Below the pieces are notes generated by a model. The model ran no database searches and had not been told where the DNA came from. It was given only the letters and a program-made list of their open reading frames with translations. Of a DNA stretch of 64,000 nt, positions 23,812-36,802 are shown one piece after another. This stretch comes from Chalciporus piperatus (Eukaryota > Basidiomycota > Agaricomycetes > Boletales > Boletaceae): contig JBBPTG010000006.1 in the NCBI GenBank assembly GCA_038093975.1, positions 186,001-250,000 on the forward strand. Direction: 5' to 3'. Numbering within the stretch: the first letter of the stretch is position 1; every line of letters begins with the position of its first letter. A program made the translations under genes and the position numbers.

Positions 23812-26800
23812 TTAGAACGCCATCGACGTACCGTGATATATCGTTGCCAAGTTGACAACGTCCGTCGCCTCAGCGATCAGTTCGTTGACGGTATACTCCA
23901 CGCTGAGCGACTTGTCCAACTTGCGAGCGACAGAGTTGAGCGCACGATCTGCTGCTTCGTTTACTGGCGCGCTCGCGGGGTCGTTGTTTCCTGGGCCAGC
24001 AGGCCCGAATCGCGTATCCCCACCGGACATGCGTCCCGCAGGTTCGTTCGTGCTTTCTTGAATCTTTTTGATCTTGAGTTCGCTCGCAGTCCTGTGTGAG
24101 GGGTGTGCAAGCGTGAGCTTCGGGGGGGGATTTGATTGAGAAATGAACACGTGAGCGGACGAACCAGGAATGAAGGGGATCGTGTTTGAAGACTTCAAGC
24201 ACTGTCATGATGACGTCGGATCGTTCGCGGAGGACGCGTAGGGTCTCCTCGGCACATCGTTGGAAAACGCCTTGGGTGCCCGAGTAGCCCATCCCATCGA
24301 CCATATCGCGCGTCATTCGGAACGGAACACGTTCAGGCACTCGCAGTAATTTCCCCTGGTGTGCATTTAAAAAAAAATGGAGGATGAACGAGTCATTGTT
24401 TGAAATTCTCACCTGGTCAAAGGCAATCCCCAGATCGATATGTACCACCTCCCCGGTCCCATTGTCCATGAGGATGTTCGATACGTGTCGATCACCCAAA
24501 CCTAAAACGTGACCCACAATGGACGTCGTCGCGACGCTGCGGATGTAATTCAGGCGCATCGCGAACCAGGCAATGGGTGATTTGTGCTTCTCGGTGAAAT
24601 AATGCCTCATGACAGGGGCAGTCTTGCTACAAATGTCCTGGTACTGCGCAAGCATGGCATCCATCTTGCCTTGGTAACGATCTCGCGTTTGCTTCAGGGT
24701 AGCGAGGATGTCGGTGTGCTTGAGATCATTAGGACGGTACCTTGGACGAGAATGGTATCACCTCCTTTTTCGACCACAACACGAGATTACTCACTTCGGG
24801 TGGGCGAGTCCGAGCCATACTTGCAGCGGAACGGTATTCCCAACGAACTCCAAAACACCAGCTTGAGCTGCGAGCGGTAAAACCGTATAGCCGCGAACTT
24901 TCAGGTCTCGCTTTTTGGTTTCCCTATCGCACCGGAGCACAATGTTGACCAGGTCAAATACCTGCTCCATAACTGCATCTTGTCGCAGGTCGTCATTTCC
25001 TCCTTTGAACTGAGAGAAAGAATTAACGTCCATGCCTATGAGGCGCGCCCTCTCTGAATGCTCACCAATTGCTTGTATTTTTCACCATTGGAACCATAAC
25101 ATGTGCTGATCTTCGGGAGGTTGACTCCTCCGGCCGTCGAAAAGGTGGGGTCATAATGGCTGATCCAGACGCATCGGTCGTATTTCAACGTGACATCGAC
25201 GACTGGGTGGGAAGTGACAACGGGCACCTGAACGTCACGAAGTCGTCGAACCATCAGGTTATCCGGTATATGCTGCAGGCCCTTGACTCTTTTGATGGCA
25301 CGATTGTCCTTGATGGGGTACTTGGCCCACTCGATGGAGGCATCGCAAACTTGCTCAACCGCTTTGACACGAGCAGCGTGCTGGGGATCGTTCAGCAGGC
25401 GATCGAAAATGTCGGACGCAGCGCTGGAACGATCAGCCTGAGCTTGGGATGATGCTGCTTCATGGCGACTAGATATTCTTCTGCTGGATGACGATTGGGA
25501 GGTTCGTTCGGGACGGATACAGTAAACCTGGTATAGGCTGTGAAACGGGTGCTCCTGGCACATGCGAATGACGAGGGCGTGAAGGGTTTGTTGGCTGACT
25601 GGGACACCACCTTGCGAAGGCTTAGAGATACGCGCCGAGAGCTGATGAGACAAGAAGACAAATTTCCTGGAGGGAACTCGATCGATTGCTTTCCTGAATG
25701 TATCCTGCAGTCTCCGATCCTCGAAATTGGCAAACCAAAGGGAACAGAAGCGAATGGGAACATCGTCGTCGAAGATGTCCGAAGCGGCAAGGCATCGCGA
25801 GTACATGTCAATGGCTAGGTCAAGGAACGCGACCAGAGCCCCACTATGTTGCTTGTAAGCTTCTTCGTCCTCTGCTAGCAGAGCCTTGGCCTGTTTCTGG
25901 TCTTCGAACAAGGCATAATACTCTTTTGATCCTGGCTGTGTTCGAATAAGCTGACTCTCTCTTTGCTTGATTTCTTGACTTTTGCGATCGACATAGCTCT
26001 TCCACCTCACAGCATCTGGTGATTTGAGGATGGTATGGTATTGGTGTTCGGCGAAGAGGGCACATTTGTGGTAGACGCTGGCGCATGCGTCCCCGCGAGC
26101 GGAGGTCTGCTTTTCTACCTGCATCGCTATCGAGGTTGCCTCGTCAAAGTACTTTTGCTTAATGGCCATCGGCTTTTCTAGGCATGCCTCCGAAATCCAC
26201 GATCCCTGTGCGAGTCGTCAGACAACAACTGCACAGTCATAATAGAGCACTCACCAAGCGCGCGATGGACAGCGCCCGTTCGACCACCAGCTCAGGCCTA
26301 TTCGAGGGGGCCTGGCTCTGTTGGGATAAGAGATCCTTCAAGAACTCAACAGCTAACTTCTGCTCCTTCTGGAGCCAAAGAACGCTCGCGAACTCTTGAG
26401 ACACTTCATGTGAGGAGACACCCTCTAGACGTCGGGCCTTCACGATAGAGTTTAGCGCCACTTGAAGCTTGTTGGATTTTCGTGCTGCCACGGATAGTCG
26501 AACAAGACAACGCTTCTCCAATTCTAGCAGACTATTATTGAAGGGGGTGATCATGTCCCCAATGCGTTCGCGCTCTTCCTTTCTCCTGACGGAGCGGATC
26601 AAGGATACCCTCGTTGCCAGTATTCGTTCAAGACTGTTGAATCTATGAATGGTGATGAGTGCATGGCTAATTATCACTTCGACCTTGACACTCACTCGAA
26701 TTCGGGATCGATATTGACCAACTGCGACATCAACCGGATGTCGGGGGATTTGGAGGCGAGGTGCTCCTGAACTGGCCCGCGTCTCCACTGGGTGAGCTGA

Positions 26801-29800
26801 TTGAGGCACATGATGTTTCGCGCTATCTCACGGATTTCCGTGATGTCTTCGTTGCCAAGTGTTCGCAAGCGTTCCGTGGCCTCGCAGAGGGTGGATTGAA
26901 TGGTGGAGTCTATCGTCTGTGGATCTCGATCGCGATAGATGGCGCGGAGGGCACGGTAAAGGGATATGTTGGAATCTTGGACGTCTCCAGCATCGGGCAA
27001 GTCCCATGTCTCTGTGCGCCATCCCAGCTGATACGACATTGTCAAGGAAGCTGAGTCAGACTGGAATCCTCTCTTCGAACCCTGGAGAGTGTCAATAGCC
27101 AGACTGTCGAATCCGAACGCATGGAACGATTGAAGAAGACCATCCGCATCGATCGACTCCCGGCTGCCAGCCTCAATAGCAGCACCATGGAACTGAAACG
27201 CTTTATCCCACTGGTTTTCGTGATGGAAGCGTTTGATCAAGAAATGGTGGAGATCAGCGGTCTTGATACCATAGAAGCCGTCTGGCTCATCGATGTGCCC
27301 GTATATCTCAAAGAGCAGGTGCTCGATGCCCTCCGGCGACTGCTTATCGAGTTGACCGTACTCGAAAGCAAGTTCCAAAAACAAAAGCGCAGTCGTATAC
27401 GATCCACATCCGACTGCACTCTTGGCCAGGAGGCGGAAGTCTATATCCAGCCATTTGTCGTGCGCGAGCCAGTCGTCAGAGTTAACTGGGCGGAAGTTGC
27501 GCAGGTGGAGAACGGCATCGACTACAGCACGCATACAGGACCGAGTGGGGTCTTCGGCTTCCAGTATGGATGTGAAGTAGTTCGATAGTTTCTTCCTCGC
27601 GGAGACAGCGGCGGAAGCACCTTGCGTGAGTTCCTGGAGAAGTACGGTGTGCACAAGGACAGGAAGTATCTCCTCCGCGAACTGGACGTTGTCCGCAAGG
27701 AGAACAGTGAGTTGGGCATAGAACTTGTCTGAGGAGTTCAAGATTTCGCTCAGAAGTGTTGAGAGTGAGCAAATCCATCGAGCGAAATCTGTGTGTGGGG
27801 GTGGGAGGGAATCGAGCTCTTCAATGGTGCGTGCAGGGCACGTTGACAGAACGACCGGGAAACGTTTGAAGTATTCGAGCGGTGCTTGGTACTCAGCGGA
27901 CCAGAGGTGGAAAGCCAGCGTCTCTTCAGACGAAGCAGAGATCAGCGACTTGAGGCTGAGGTAGACCAAATAGACCTCTGAAGGGTTATTTCCATCCAGC
28001 ATGGCGAATAAGGTCTGTATGATAGACCGATGAGGCGAAGGGTCCGTTTGGGCCTCTTCCTGTCGACGGATGTTTCTGCGATGTCTGGCGCGCAAAGTCT
28101 GAGGGTAGGGATGTTCACTGCCGAATCCGTAGATATCCCCAGTATTAGCGACCAGTAACGAGGCGAAGGCGTCGATATCCTCTCGTTGTAAATTGGCTAC
28201 TGAAGGGATGTAGTCCTTGAGACGCCAGAAATCTATCTTAGCGAACCGTGACCTGCTTTCGGAATTTTGCTCGGCCAACTCCACCAGTCTTCGTACAAGT
28301 CGAAACTTGTTCGAGGCAATGCGATGGTCACAGAGCGTGGCAGATAAATTATCGGCAGTGATATCGTCAACGACTGAGAGGAGGTCTGGTGAGGGCTGAT
28401 GGGACCACGCTGGGAGCGCCTTCAAAACTTGAGCTTTAACCTTCGTATTCCGGCAAAGTGCAAGTGCTTGGCTGTCAATCCAACACGAGAGTTCTTGAGC
28501 TCGGGCCGAGGCGGTGGTGCCGTTCGAAGCGTGATGATCGTCCAAGAGACCGCAAACACGAATCAAGATGTCGGGGAAACGTTGGTCGGGTTGAGTCACC
28601 AATTGGTAGATAGAGAAGCCCCATTCTAGGTATGACTGCGCGGCTCGAGTGAGATCGATTTGGGCGAGTAAGGAGGACGACTTCTGGATGAAGGTGTGGA
28701 GCAAAGTCGGATCCTTGAACTTCTCGCTGAGGACTGCGACCAAAAGACTGATGCCGTTCAGCAAGCGAAGTTGTTCGTTGACGAATGGGGTAGAGTGTAG
28801 CTCTGCGAAGATCTGGTGAAGGACGTGGTACGAGATGGCTATTATGTGTTCTGATGCGGCGACTGAAGTGCACCACTGCAGAGATCGCAGTATGGTGTCT
28901 GTGCCGAAACGAGGTATATTTGGAGGATGGAATCTGAAGTCGCTTAGGCGCCGGTATTTATTCAGCGACATGAACGTCCGGGCAGCATCCTTCAAACCAA
29001 AGGCTCGTAAACTTTGAACGATTGCACCGTCGTCTGAGAAATCCTGGTCGCCGAAAGCACGGATGACAGAGGCGGTGATATCTGCGGCACTCTCCCGCAC
29101 ACAGCGTTCAAACCCTCCAAGAGAAGGCAGGTCAATGCCTTTCGACTTGAAAAGATCTTCGAGGCGAGTTACGAGTGTGGGACCATCGAGCTGGGTGGAG
29201 TCCACCAGCGAAACCAGCTGCAGTCCAACCAGGTCTCCGATGCAGGCTCGAAGCCCGTCTGCGGTGGTCTTTTGGATAGCAGAACAATGGTGAGCAAAGA
29301 GCTGTTGGCCATGAGCGATCGCTTCTTGGCTTTCCCCTCCAACCATCAGATTGGCTGGGGTAAATGAGCGAAAAGCTGCTTCCGCACATTCTCTACGGTT
29401 CGCGTAGCCGAGAAGGTTCGGGAGCAATCGCATGATGTCGAGGAAATTCTGTCGAATCGACATAGCGATTTGGGATGCATATGCTTCAAAGAGCTCACTG
29501 TGCTTAGACAGTCCTAGGCGCTCCGAGACACCACGCAGCACAGCTTGAATATGGCGCGAATACAAGGGACTGTGAAACGCCGCTTCCAGTAAGTGCCAGT
29601 AGGGGCCGCGCCGCACATATGAGCTCGCAATCATGACGTTTCCCAAACAAAGTGTTCTCGTGAGCATATACTCGTACCTAACAAACTTGATGAGTCCGGT
29701 TGTGAGTAAAGAAACGAAACTGCGTACCTCGCCAGATCCCTGGTTAGTGAATCACGAAGCTTCTGATAGAAACCGTCAAGATTCTCGTACTCTTGGATGA

Positions 29801-32800
29801 GTTCGTCGTGCTCGACGGCAAACAAGCTCGCGCTGAGAACCGCAGCGCGGAAGCGAACACGGATATCTTCATCAAGATTGAGTGATAGAAGGGCGTTCAA
29901 GGGTCGCTTGATTTCATCATCATGGTAGTCGATAGGCCAGAATGTCTGCGAAGGGTCTTCTGCGAGGTATCTTGCCATGAAACGAGCAACCAGGTCTCGT
30001 ATCTTCCAAAAAGTCGCCTTCTTCTTGATCTCTGCTGCCTCCATCATATTGGAAATCCAACCGCAGAGAACCTGCACGTGTTCACCAATGGTGGAAGTGG
30101 CGGCCGATTTTTCTATCCAGATATGGAGAGTCGATTTGAGTAAGTCGACGACTAGGAAGTGAAATTGATCGTTGATTGCGTGAGAGTATCTCCGAAGGAG
30201 GTTGGCGCATTTGACCAGGAGGTCATCCAAGACATCGTGGCTGAGGGTAAGTAATTTCCTACGCACGACAGTCAACAGTGGGGGTCCGAGTAACAGTAGC
30301 TTCTCCTCGGGGCATTCCACCACTAATTTGATGAGCTCCTTGTCGCGTGACATTTGCCCAGTCGGGGATTGCAACACAGGAATGGACGCAAGGAAGACGA
30401 CACAGAGTTCGACCAAGCTGCGCGTCGCGGGAGTGAGCGGTAAGGTGGTTTCCTCTTGAGGTGCGGTGCTTTGGTTTGTCCTGATGGGCGCAAACCCATC
30501 ATGTTCCGCCGCAACGTGATCTTTCCTTTCAGCCGATTGATCTGTAAGGATACTAAGCAAGTGTCGAAGATTTCTCGCAATAGTTCCGAATGCATCCTGA
30601 ACCTGTGGATAGAACACCATTAGCTCGAGTACCCGAAGCAAAAACCGATACTGACATCTGCGTTCTCCCAAAGAATTCGTTGCAAATGCCGGCGCTGGAT
30701 GTGCGAGTGGTCGTGATTCGAGATACGCATTTTCAAGCCGCGGAGAACGTGGGATTTGATACCCGACTCCAACCCCGGCTCAATCAACGCCGTCCATTCA
30801 TCATCGCAATCGACTTGGTTCCCATCAACAACCAGCGGTTCCAGGGCCTTGAGGATCAAAAGTCTCTCCTCCGGCGTCCACTTTAGGTCCGTAAAGAATG
30901 GGGCCAGAAGAATGACAACCTTCCCCGCCGATTGGACGACGCGCCGATTCCGATGGGTCCCATTCATGGCAAGCAGGGACTCGAAGATGAGAGCAGAAAT
31001 GGCGGCATCCAGCGATTGTCTGACTTTCTCCGCAGTGGGGTGCGCGTTGTTCTCCTTCATCGCCTCCCATTCCGAGATAAGGGATTCCATGGCCTTGATC
31101 AGGAATGCCGAAACCCTCCTCTCGCGACCTCTTGGAGGCACAAGCTCCTGAGCCACCCTGTTCCACGACGGAGAGATTTCCTGAAATACCTTGGCATCCG
31201 TCGATGAAGCTCCAGGTTGGCCGAGGAGAGGAAGCCGAGCATACAGGAGATAATCCCGAATGGTCTTCGTTTTGCGTTGTTCTTCCATAACATCCACGAT
31301 CTCGCAGTCTGGGAGAACCATGCGGCAGACCGGATCGCTATGCTGGGAACACCCGCAAACGCTCTCCAGCAGGTTGAGGAAGTCGCTGATGGTATGAGGT
31401 GGCATGCGAGACCGTCCACTGACATCCTTCGCTGATGCACCAACTCGCCAGTTGTCAAGAAGCCAGCTCAGCACTTTTTCCTCTAACTGCATGCGGTACA
31501 ACCTGACGTCTTGACTAGCCACCCTCAAGCACTGAGCGAGGAACATGAGGACGGCATCGTAGGGAAAGCTCGGACCCTGAAGATCGAGATCTTTTGCCAG
31601 TGATTCGATCTCCACAAGGACACGTTGAGACGTGAGGAGATGCTTTGAATGACCCACAAGCGTATGCGCAGTGTGACATGCTGCCCGGCATACTACCGGA
31701 ACGTTGGCACGACGCATAGCGTGTGTCCATATGGGATCCCAGGTGGTAGGTCCACGGAAGTGCGAGGCCGTCACGGATGAATCATCTGAGGGAGATGAGG
31801 ACTGTTTGCCATCACAGTGAGCTATGGCTGCGAGGCAAAGAAATGCCCATGACTGGATGGACACTTCGTCCACTGAAACGAACTGCAGTACTGTAGCGAT
31901 GACATCGGTTTGGAGGGCGGTATGAAGGCGGTACCAGTGCCGGTCGATGAAGAAGAGAAGTATTTGGAGGTGATAAGCCCTCACACTCATGGTGGGGGTA
32001 GTCCGTATGGAATAAAGAAGGGTGGATATCGGATCTTCTCGTCTTGCCCGCTTTCCCTTAACTGTGCTCCCTTCCGGGGAACCCGTATGCACGGACTCGG
32101 AGTGCTCAAATAACTGTCAATCTTACAATCAGATGTATCTCTTGACAAAGGCGAGATCCGTTACTTTCTCAGTGCAATCTGCTTGTAGTTCAAGTAAAGC
32201 CCACGCCAAAGCCTGAGTCGCGTCGAAATTCCACCCAGCTCGGAAGGTTTGGGCAACGAATATCTCTCGCTCGTCAGCCTTGTCAACGGTAACCTGCAGC
32301 CTGAGCGAATCGATGGAGAGAGGCTCGATACCCCATCGACTTTCCGCTTCACCAATGGCAAGTATCCAAAGTCTCTGAACACCGTCTGCCCAGCCTGACT
32401 TCGGCCCGTCGTGCGTCGCTGTGAGGAACGGAAATAGAGTCCTAAGGATACCAACCAGGCTTTCCTTAATCCGCTTGTTCTTGGTACCCCACAACCCTAC
32501 TAACGCATCCCAGGTGCATCTGGCAAGATCATCGACCTCCTGTTTGCAGTTGAGGGAGACCTGGGAGAGAAACGGTTGCAGCGCAAGAAGGTAGTCGTGG
32601 TGTAGAGAGGTGTCTGAGGGATAATGCTGGAGAAAACGCTTCATGCGCCAGAACAGCGAGGGTGCAATAGGAACCAAGATGAAATCCCTAGGGTAACTGT
32701 CTGGATCGTTCGGGTCAGGTTTCCCGATTTCTGCCAGGAATGGAGCGCTGGAATGGCGGAACAAGAGTGCCAAGAGGGATGCGCATTCGATTTGCTCGAG

Positions 32801-33526
32801 AGTGACGGTATGACGGGTTGCGCGACGACCCGAAGTGCCATCGGTAGCAGCGCCAGGCACTGGAGTAGCACTGTGTTCCTTCATTCGTCTCTTTCGTGAT
32901 TGAGTCGTCCGACTGGTAGATGGAAGGTTATCGTCATCTGAGGATGTGGGGTCACTCTGGTACATGGAATCGTCGCCTGGATTGGAGCTTTCCAACTCCT
33001 CCTTTGTCTGAACGAGCTCGTTTTCTATAGGGTCATCTAGGATGATATTGAAGCAAATTTCGACGAGTTTGAGCCAGACTTCCAGGTTCAGATGGTCCAT
33101 GTGAGGAGTGAAGGAGACAAGGACTTTGATCGTTTTGATGTAATCCAAGGCTACAGGAGTGAACAGTTGGCCACGATGGACGAGCATCTGCGTGAGATGA
33201 TCAAGGAGTGGTGTAAGTGTCTTCTTGCTGAGGCAATGGACGCTCCTCTCGACCAGCCAGCGTACGGCAGCGGCAGCCTCTGTGAGCCTGCGTTGGGCAG
33301 CTGCGCCGGCTGTTCCTGCCTTGCCAGTTTTCTTGGCAGTATCGAGTTTCTCGATCTTGACCGTCGTGAACAAGGCTTGGTAGAGAACCAGCCAACCGCG
33401 ACCGTCTTGGATGCTGTAGACTGCATCCTCGCGAGCAAATGTTGAGCGGAGTAACGCGACACCTTCCTGACGTTCCTTGACTTTTTCGCTTTTGAGACGG
33501 TCAATAACCGTCTTCAAATTAGACAT
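23812..33526 (-). CDS. TEL1: TEL1/ATM-family PI3K-like checkpoint kinase
   Basis: Very large nuclear kinase (about 3000 residues) that signals DNA double-strand breaks and controls telomere length. The N-terminus has SNLKTVIDRLKSEKVKERQE, consistent with the TAN motif of Tel1/ATM. A long helical-repeat solenoid fills roughly 33.4-26.8 kb. The FAT region includes NSLLELEKRCLVRLSVAARK and AEHQYHTILKSPDAVRWKSY. The kinase domain contains LRQDAVMEQVFDLVNIVL, then HVLGLGDRHVSNIL (catalytic loop), VHIDLGIAFDQ (DxG) and VPFRMTRDMVDGMG. The FATC domain closes the protein: YTVNELIAEATDVVNLATIY. About a dozen short introns; no frameshift is apparent. The FATC and N-terminal features favour TEL1 over MEC1/ATR or TRA1. 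It is divergent from the PIF1-type helicase gene. Confidence 0.95.
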
Positions 33527-34269
33527 TGGAGAGAGAGCGAGTCATTCAGTGGGAACTCGAAAGTAGTGTCGGTATTCGACTGTTATACAGAACGTGACGC
33601 GCCTGTGGCACTGACAGGAGGTCGATGTTTGCGTCTGTTTGGGTCACAGGTATAAAAACCTGCTCGCTTTTCTGATCTCGACAAGTTTGTGGCACCTTTC
33701 TGCCCGGACAGTGAACTTATGTTTCCACACTGTACCGGTTCTGGTGACGTGCCAATACGGATGGTAATTTCCTCGCCTAATCAACGGGGAAATGGGCAGT
33801 GGAGACTCACTGGTGCAGATTTTATACTACCTCGAAAGATCTAGCATGGTCACTACTGTCCCACATAAAGTACACATTATGTTGGACTTTCTAATATCAC
33901 CTTTGCTTCTCTTAAGATGCCGTTCATCCACAAGATCGAAGGAATGAGGGTACTTATTGGCAAGTACTTCGTTGGGACACAGAGACTACTGATAAGTTAG
34001 TAACTTAGTACCACTACCAAGTACTAGTAGACTTTTACAGCAAGTGGTGTAATGAACGTCACGTGACCGCGTTACAACGCGCTCCGCGTCCCTTTCGTGC
34101 CAATTTCCAGGTTCTTGTTATACCCTCTATCTCTTGGTTGCTTATATCCAGTTCCTCCCAATCGCTTCTTCGCCAAGAAGATAAATCCAGTCGTCCCAAA
34201 GGACTCCACGATTAATCCTCCACCCTCATAACGCTTCTCTTTTGGAGTCTTCGGTCGGCGTGATCAGGA
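33527..34269. promoter_or_regulatory. Divergent TEL1-PIF1 intergenic region
   Basis: This 743-bp spacer lies between two divergent starts. It contains the 10-bp perfect palindrome GTCACGTGAC at 34058-34067, and related TAGTAC/GTACTAG strings around 34003-34031. It presumably serves as promoter for both genes. No exon was found. Confidence 0.5.
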
Positions 34270-36528
34270 ATGTCTTCGCAGAAAACGGCGCAATCTGGTC
34301 TTCGGACTGTCAAGCGAGATTGGTCTATGAGCTCGACAAGTGATCCCGAGGCTTCCCAAAGGTCTTTGGATGCCAGGGCGCAACGCATCAAAGACATTCA
34401 AGCTGGGCTGGATGGACGAAACCAAGCCACTCTTTCTTCCAACCCGCTGCAAAGCTTTACAAACATCACTACCGCACACATAGCCAGTGGTAGCAAACGA
34501 CCCCTTCCAGCGTCCGCTAATGAGCCGGCTCCGAAAAAGCGAGTCTTGCCCCCCAGTTGGGAGAAAGATCCGTACACCAGCTCATCAAACTTCATAACGG
34601 GCTCAAGAATGTCATCTTCCTCGGGATCAGCCCTCACACCTCAATCTATCAGTGTTTCCGCAACCATGGTCCCCACCCCGTCACCCCGGCCCGCCGCGGT
34701 CTTTCTCAGTGATGAGCAAAAGCAGATTCTTCGACTGGTCGAGCAAGGGAATAGTGTATTTTATACTGGCAGCGCAGGTCCGCAATGAATTTTACTTATT
34801 TTTGCGCATATATTCACCATTGACCGCGAAGGCACCGGGAAGTCTGTTCTGTTACGAGAGATCATCCGCAGTTTGCGGAAAAAATGGGTCAAGGTGCCAG
34901 ATGCAGTCGCCATCACTGCCTCCACAGGTAGGTGCTTCTACTACGTTTCCGCTGAGGTACTGACGAACCACGGCGCACTAAGGAATTGCTGCTTGTAACA
35001 TCGGTGGCGTGACTATCCACTCATTCGCAGGGATTGGCATTGGAGAGGGTTCCGTCAATGATCTGGTTACGAAGGTCCGTAAAAATCAGAAAGCAGCGAC
35101 CAGATGGGCTCGCACCAAAGTGCTCATCGTTGACGAAGGTAGCGTCACTTCAATATTCGAACGAACCTTTTTATAACAGCACCCAGTCTCGATGGTTGAC
35201 GGTGATTTGTTTGACAAGCTTGCGAGGATAGGTAGTCTCCTTCGCAAGTCTGTCGAACCTTTTGGAGGAATACAGGTGTGCACCCTTCTCCTTCCATTGG
35301 TCTGCCCTTATAAAGAAGGGATAGGTGGTCGTGACTGGTGATTTCTTCCAACTCCCCCCTGTGACCAAAGGGACAGCGCAAGTCAAGTTTGCTTTCGAGG
35401 CGGAGTTGTGGAGCCAGGCGATCAAACATACCTTTAATCTTACCAAAGTTTTCCGGCAAAAAGATCAAGGTTCGTGTTCGTTTACGATTCTTGCGTATAT
35501 ACGCGTTTAATACGATAGTAGAATTCATTGATATGCTAAACGAGATGAGGTTTGGTCAACTGTCCCAGCGTTCCGTCTCAAGATTCAAGTCGCTCTCTCG
35601 TGAAATCGACTACGATGATGGCCTTGGGCCAACGGAACTGTGCGACCCCAGCTTGTTTTATGCGCCTTTCCTCATTCCCTATGTAGTTTTCCCCGGAGAG
35701 AGGATGTCGATCGATCCAACCTTAGCAGAATGTCAAACCTCAAGACAGAAGAGAAAGATTTCCTTGCCTCCGATGGTGGGACGATCGCCGATCGTGCCCA
35801 AAGAGACAAGATGCTCTCAAACTTCATGGCACCCCAGAGACTTACTCTCCGAGTTGGGGCTCAAGTCATGCTTATCAAGAACATGGATGAATCGCTTGTC
35901 AATGGAAGTATGGGTAAAGTGTTGCGGTTTGTCAATCCCGCGTTGTACAAGACAGATCACGACGATGTCACCATCCAAGGTCGACCCAAGTCCGAACAGA
36001 AGAAGCCCGCCACGAATGATATGCTGCAGCCTGTTGTGGAGTTCTTGTTGCCTAACAAGATGAGGCGAGAGGTTCTTATTGCACCAGAAGTCTGGAAGGT
36101 CGAACTTCCGGATGGTCAGGTACAGGTCTCAAGATCGCAGGTTAATCATCTCTTGAATGGTGATTGATCCCTACTTACTGACGGAGTTTCTAGCTCCCTC
36201 TGATTCTTGCATGGGCGATGAGCATTCACAAGTCTCAAGGACAAACTTTAGAGCGAGTCAAAGTCGACCTGGGCAGGGTGTTTGAGAAAGGTCTGTTTCC
36301 CTGTTCCTCTCCCTATTCCGGTGCTCATCTGTCCCCAGGCCAGGCGTATGTTGCTTTATCCCGTGCAACACGCTTAGATGGACTTCAAGTATTGAATTTT
36401 GATCCGAAGAAGGTTTTTCCGACAATCACTTTGTCGTCGACGCCACATCTCATCTCTTTCTTCAGGTACAAGCTCATCCCAAAGTTGTCGAGTGGAGTAG
36501 AACCTTGCAGACTGTTTCTCTCCAGTGA
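34270..36528 (+). CDS. PIF1: PIF1-family 5'-3' DNA helicase
   Basis: ATP-dependent helicase acting at telomeres, G-quadruplexes and mitochondrial DNA. After a disordered basic N-terminus come the core motifs: [40 protein letters not shown] (Walker A, split by an intron); [40 protein letters not shown] (Walker B); [78 protein letters not shown]; and [21 protein letters not shown] last intron starts at the GTTTTT after FDPKK and ends TTCTTCAG; the final exon then reads [20 protein letters not shown], a typical PIF1 end, so the stop is at 36528 rather than further on. All catalytic motifs are present. Mitochondrial versus nuclear targeting cannot be read from the N-terminus. Confidence 0.93.
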
Positions 36529-36802
36529 TCGTGTATATCATCGAATTCCTGCTCGGAAGTGGTCGTTGCATTAGTTCATAGTATAGTCTCGTTATCCATA
36601 CCACGAAGGTTCGGATCAATTAATCAAACCTTCATTACTGCTTCGGTGTTTGTTTTGACCAATTTGGGCTGGGAAACTTTCTGACAGTAAACGTCAAACT
36701 GGCAACACCCTACCCTGCACCCCTCGGAGTTGGTGAGTCTAATGAACGCCAATGAGGATCGCAGCCTCATACGCTAACTGATGCTACCATATCCAGTTGA
36801 TC

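Noticed and set aside
26761..27588. Open frames on the plus strand opposite TEL1
   Set aside because: Antisense shadows of a conserved kinase exon; no splice structure or family motifs.
36374..36574. PIF1 reading through to a stop at 36574
   Set aside because: A GT-AG intron ending TTCTTCAG gives the conserved [10 protein letters not shown] end, so the stop at 36528 is preferred.
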